Of a stretch of DNA of 64,000 nt, positions 62,518 to 64,000 are shown piece after piece. The position numbers and the translations under genes are program-made. Source of the DNA: Heyndrickxia sporothermodurans (GTDB taxonomy: Bacteria; Bacillota; Bacilli; Bacillales; Bacillaceae_C); contig BORH01000004.1 in the NCBI GenBank assembly GCA_018333075.1, forward strand, positions 62,001-126,000, read 5' to 3'. The notes below the pieces were generated by a model. That model ran no database searches. It had not been told where the DNA came from and saw only the letters and a program-made list of their open reading frames with translations. Numbering within the stretch: the stretch's first letter is position 1; each line of letters opens with the position of its first letter.

Positions 62518-64000
62518 TTATGACTTTGTTTCCAATCCAATCAATCTCAAGAAATATTCTATACCTTTGTTACCGATTTTTTCTTTAGGTACTTTGTTGG
62601 CTGGAGCATCGGGTCCCTTTGATAAGAAATTTTTTTCTATAAAACGGACATCTTTTTCATCAACAATTCCATCTTGATTGATATCTTCTTTCACTATGGA
62701 TTTATCTTTAATCCCATATGCATCAACCACTAGTTGAATATCTTTGATATCGATAACTTTATCACCATTGATGTCTCCTGCTAGGTTTTGAGCTGGGATA
62801 ATTCGGATACGCTGTCCAGATAAGCTTCCGTCTTTCTCTTTCCCTGGGATAATGGTTGTAAAGCTTTTTAAATGTGATGGTGCATCGATCACAACTGTAT
62901 ATTCTTGATCAGAAGCTGGGATATTAGTAATTGTAAATTGCCCAAATTGATCTATCGTTCCATTAAATTTTTGCCCACTTCTTGATTGTGCATAAACTTT
63001 GATACCGAGTTTTGTTTTATCTCCACTTTGCAAAACCCCATCCTTTAAAAAGGCTTCCGGCTTTATTGAACCATTTACAATCGAATGCTTTGAAACAATA
63101 CCGAAAGTATTTAACCCATAGTATGGAAGCGAAGTAGGGGAGGTTTGTCCTGATTTCAAATACGAAGCCTGATTTATTTTCAGACTTGCCGCCGAGCTAT
63201 AATAATTATCATCAACGAGTTTAAAGGTTACATCAAGAAGTGGCATATCTCCTTCCAATCCTTTAAATGCCTTACCCGAAAATGCTGCTCCTACTTTTAC
63301 TGTACTTTTAATATCGCCTTTGGTTACGTCAGGGTCTTGTATAGATACATCAATGCCTTTTTCCTTTGCGTATTTTTTTGCTTCTTTTGTAAGTTTGGCA
63401 CTTTTAAATTGATATATATTATCATATTGAATATCATAATTGCCAGATAGATACTGTTTAACATTGTTTACAGTTAAAGTCATTGTAAAGGTGTCGTTTA
63501 ATTTCAATTCTTTCGTATCGTAAGAGGAAGTTACATACTCCGTGCCTTCTTTTAAGAAAATAAACTTTTGTTCTTTCATTACAAGTGCAATATCTGAGTT
63601 TGCTAGAGTTAAATGCAGGGCACCGTTTGCAATATCACTTTCTTCAATTCCAAACTTTACATCACCTTCCGAAGAGATTGGAAAGGTTGTTCCATAGTAA
63701 GGAAAATCTGGTGTCGTATGATAAAACATTATGTTGGACGATTGATCATAATCTAAGCCCTTATCTTGAAATACTTTTACGTTAGCATCATTTACTTTTC
63801 CATGAACCCAAACGGCTTTTTGTCCATCTTCAATAGTAAACATGGAATCAGATAATTCATAAATGCCAGGTGTCTTGTCCCATGTGACTTCAGGTGGTGT
63901 GTTATCAACCATTGCACTATCCCCGAGGGAGTACGTTGCTCCTGATTCGTCACTTGCAATTATTTCTAGTGTATAATCACCTTCAGGTAGTTTTTGATAG
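62518..64000 (-). CDS. Second cohesin/dockerin-type subtilase, 5' part outside window
   Basis: C-terminal 494 residues of a protein closely similar to the 1398-residue subtilase. The frame stays open to the window edge: upstream of MVDNTPPEV the translation reads LPEGDYTLEIIASDESGATY, matching the other copy, so the methionine there is internal. Seen are an Ig-like domain, the cohesin-like segment (LKLNDTFTMTLTVNNVKQYL, VKVGAAFSGKAFKG, MPLLDVTFKL), the X-type module (SIKPEAFLKDG...GIKVYAQSRSG), the dockerin-like pair (DINGDKVIDIKD, DINQDGIVDEKD) and the tail IGNKGIEYFLRLIGLE. The protease domain, if intact, lies beyond position 64000. Tandem arrangement with its neighbour suggests gene duplication. 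Confidence 0.85.
   Translation of the reverse strand, partial: YQKLPEGDYTLEIIASDESGATYSLGDSAMVDNTPPEVTWDKTPGIYELSDSMFTIEDGQKAVWVHGKVNDANVKVFQDKGLDYDQSSNIMFYHTTPDFPYYGTTFPISSEGDVKFGIEESDIANGALHLTLANSDIALVMKEQKFIFLKEGTEYVTSSYDTKELKLNDTFTMTLTVNNVKQYLSGNYDIQYDNIYQFKSAKLTKEAKKYAKEKGIDVSIQDPDVTKGDIKSTVKVGAAFSGKAFKGLEGDMPLLDVTFKLVDDNYYSSAASLKINQASYLKSGQTSPTSLPYYGLNTFGIVSKHSIVNGSIKPEAFLKDGVLQSGDKTKLGIKVYAQSRSGQKFNGTIDQFGQFTITNIPASDQEYTVVIDAPSHLKSFTTIIPGKEKDGSLSGQRIRIIPAQNLAGDINGDKVIDIKDIQLVVDAYGIKDKSIVKEDINQDGIVDEKDVRFIEKNFLSKGPDAPANKVPKEKIGNKGIEYFLRLIGLETKS

Noticed and set aside
63910-63912. Start codon of the last gene at 63912
   Set aside because: The frame upstream continues to 64000 with close similarity to the paralogue, so this methionine is internal.

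Overview
The window reads as AT-rich chromosomal DNA of a Bacillaceae (Bacillus-like) bacterium. This rests on strong GGAGG-type ribosome sites, frequent TTG/GTG starts, U-tailed terminators, a SipW/TasA pair, a class D sortase and RNPP-like regulators. No rRNA, tRNA, CRISPR array or prophage was seen.

Layout. (1) 0-4 kb: amino-sugar genes (YesL-like membrane protein, NanE-type epimerase, Gfo/Idh/MocA dehydrogenase, ROK kinase). (2) 4-7.6 kb: secreted 5'-nucleotidase and, on the same strand, a TatD-family hydrolase. (3) 7.6-10.7 kb: a thiamine-precursor ABC importer behind a TPP riboswitch. (4) 10.8-20 kb: an extracellular-protein island with SipW, a decayed subtilase, TasA, a small TasA-like protein, an RNPP-like regulator and a Vpr-like subtilase. 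(5) 20-26 kb: (deoxy)nucleoside salvage (deoC, GntR regulator, ribokinase, two nucleoside hydrolases, NupC). (6) 26-36.5 kb: mixed accessory genes, including a broken PPC-domain protein, two HAD hydrolases, an MFS/sugar isomerase pair behind a possible attenuator, MgtC, a GlpP homologue and an AbrB-type membrane protein. (7) 36.5-45 kb: a 2043-residue Cna-B adhesin ending in LPNTA, a divergent BTAD-type response regulator and a class D sortase. (8) 45-53 kb: a chemoreceptor and a cellobiose-type PTS operon with RpiR regulator, GH1 and GH4 phospho-beta-glucosidases. (9) 53-64 kb: a transglutaminase-like secreted protein, a RAYT-type transposase, a second RNPP-like regulator and two tandem subtilases, the second cut by the window edge.

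The most interesting theme is the extracellular protease system. The subtilase at 57889-62085, and the partial one after it, appear to carry both a cohesin-like domain and a C-terminal dockerin-like module. That combination could let proteases bind each other or a scaffold. A decayed third copy sits between sipW and tasA. A shared promoter motif, AAATTACCCCAAATTAG-like, occurs twice in each of three intergenic regions of this system (11552 and 11718; 16103 and 16201; 62155 and 62298). I did not notice a convincing copy elsewhere when reading. It lies next to one of the two RNPP-like regulators, which suggests a dedicated, possibly peptide-controlled regulon.

Interspersed repeats are common: GTGTCAGRCACC hairpins near a RAYT transposase, GGGACAGGTCCC hairpins in the thi operon, a MITE-like element before nupC and a Bacillaceae-type intergenic repeat. 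Domain calls are by eye from the translations; no database search was run.
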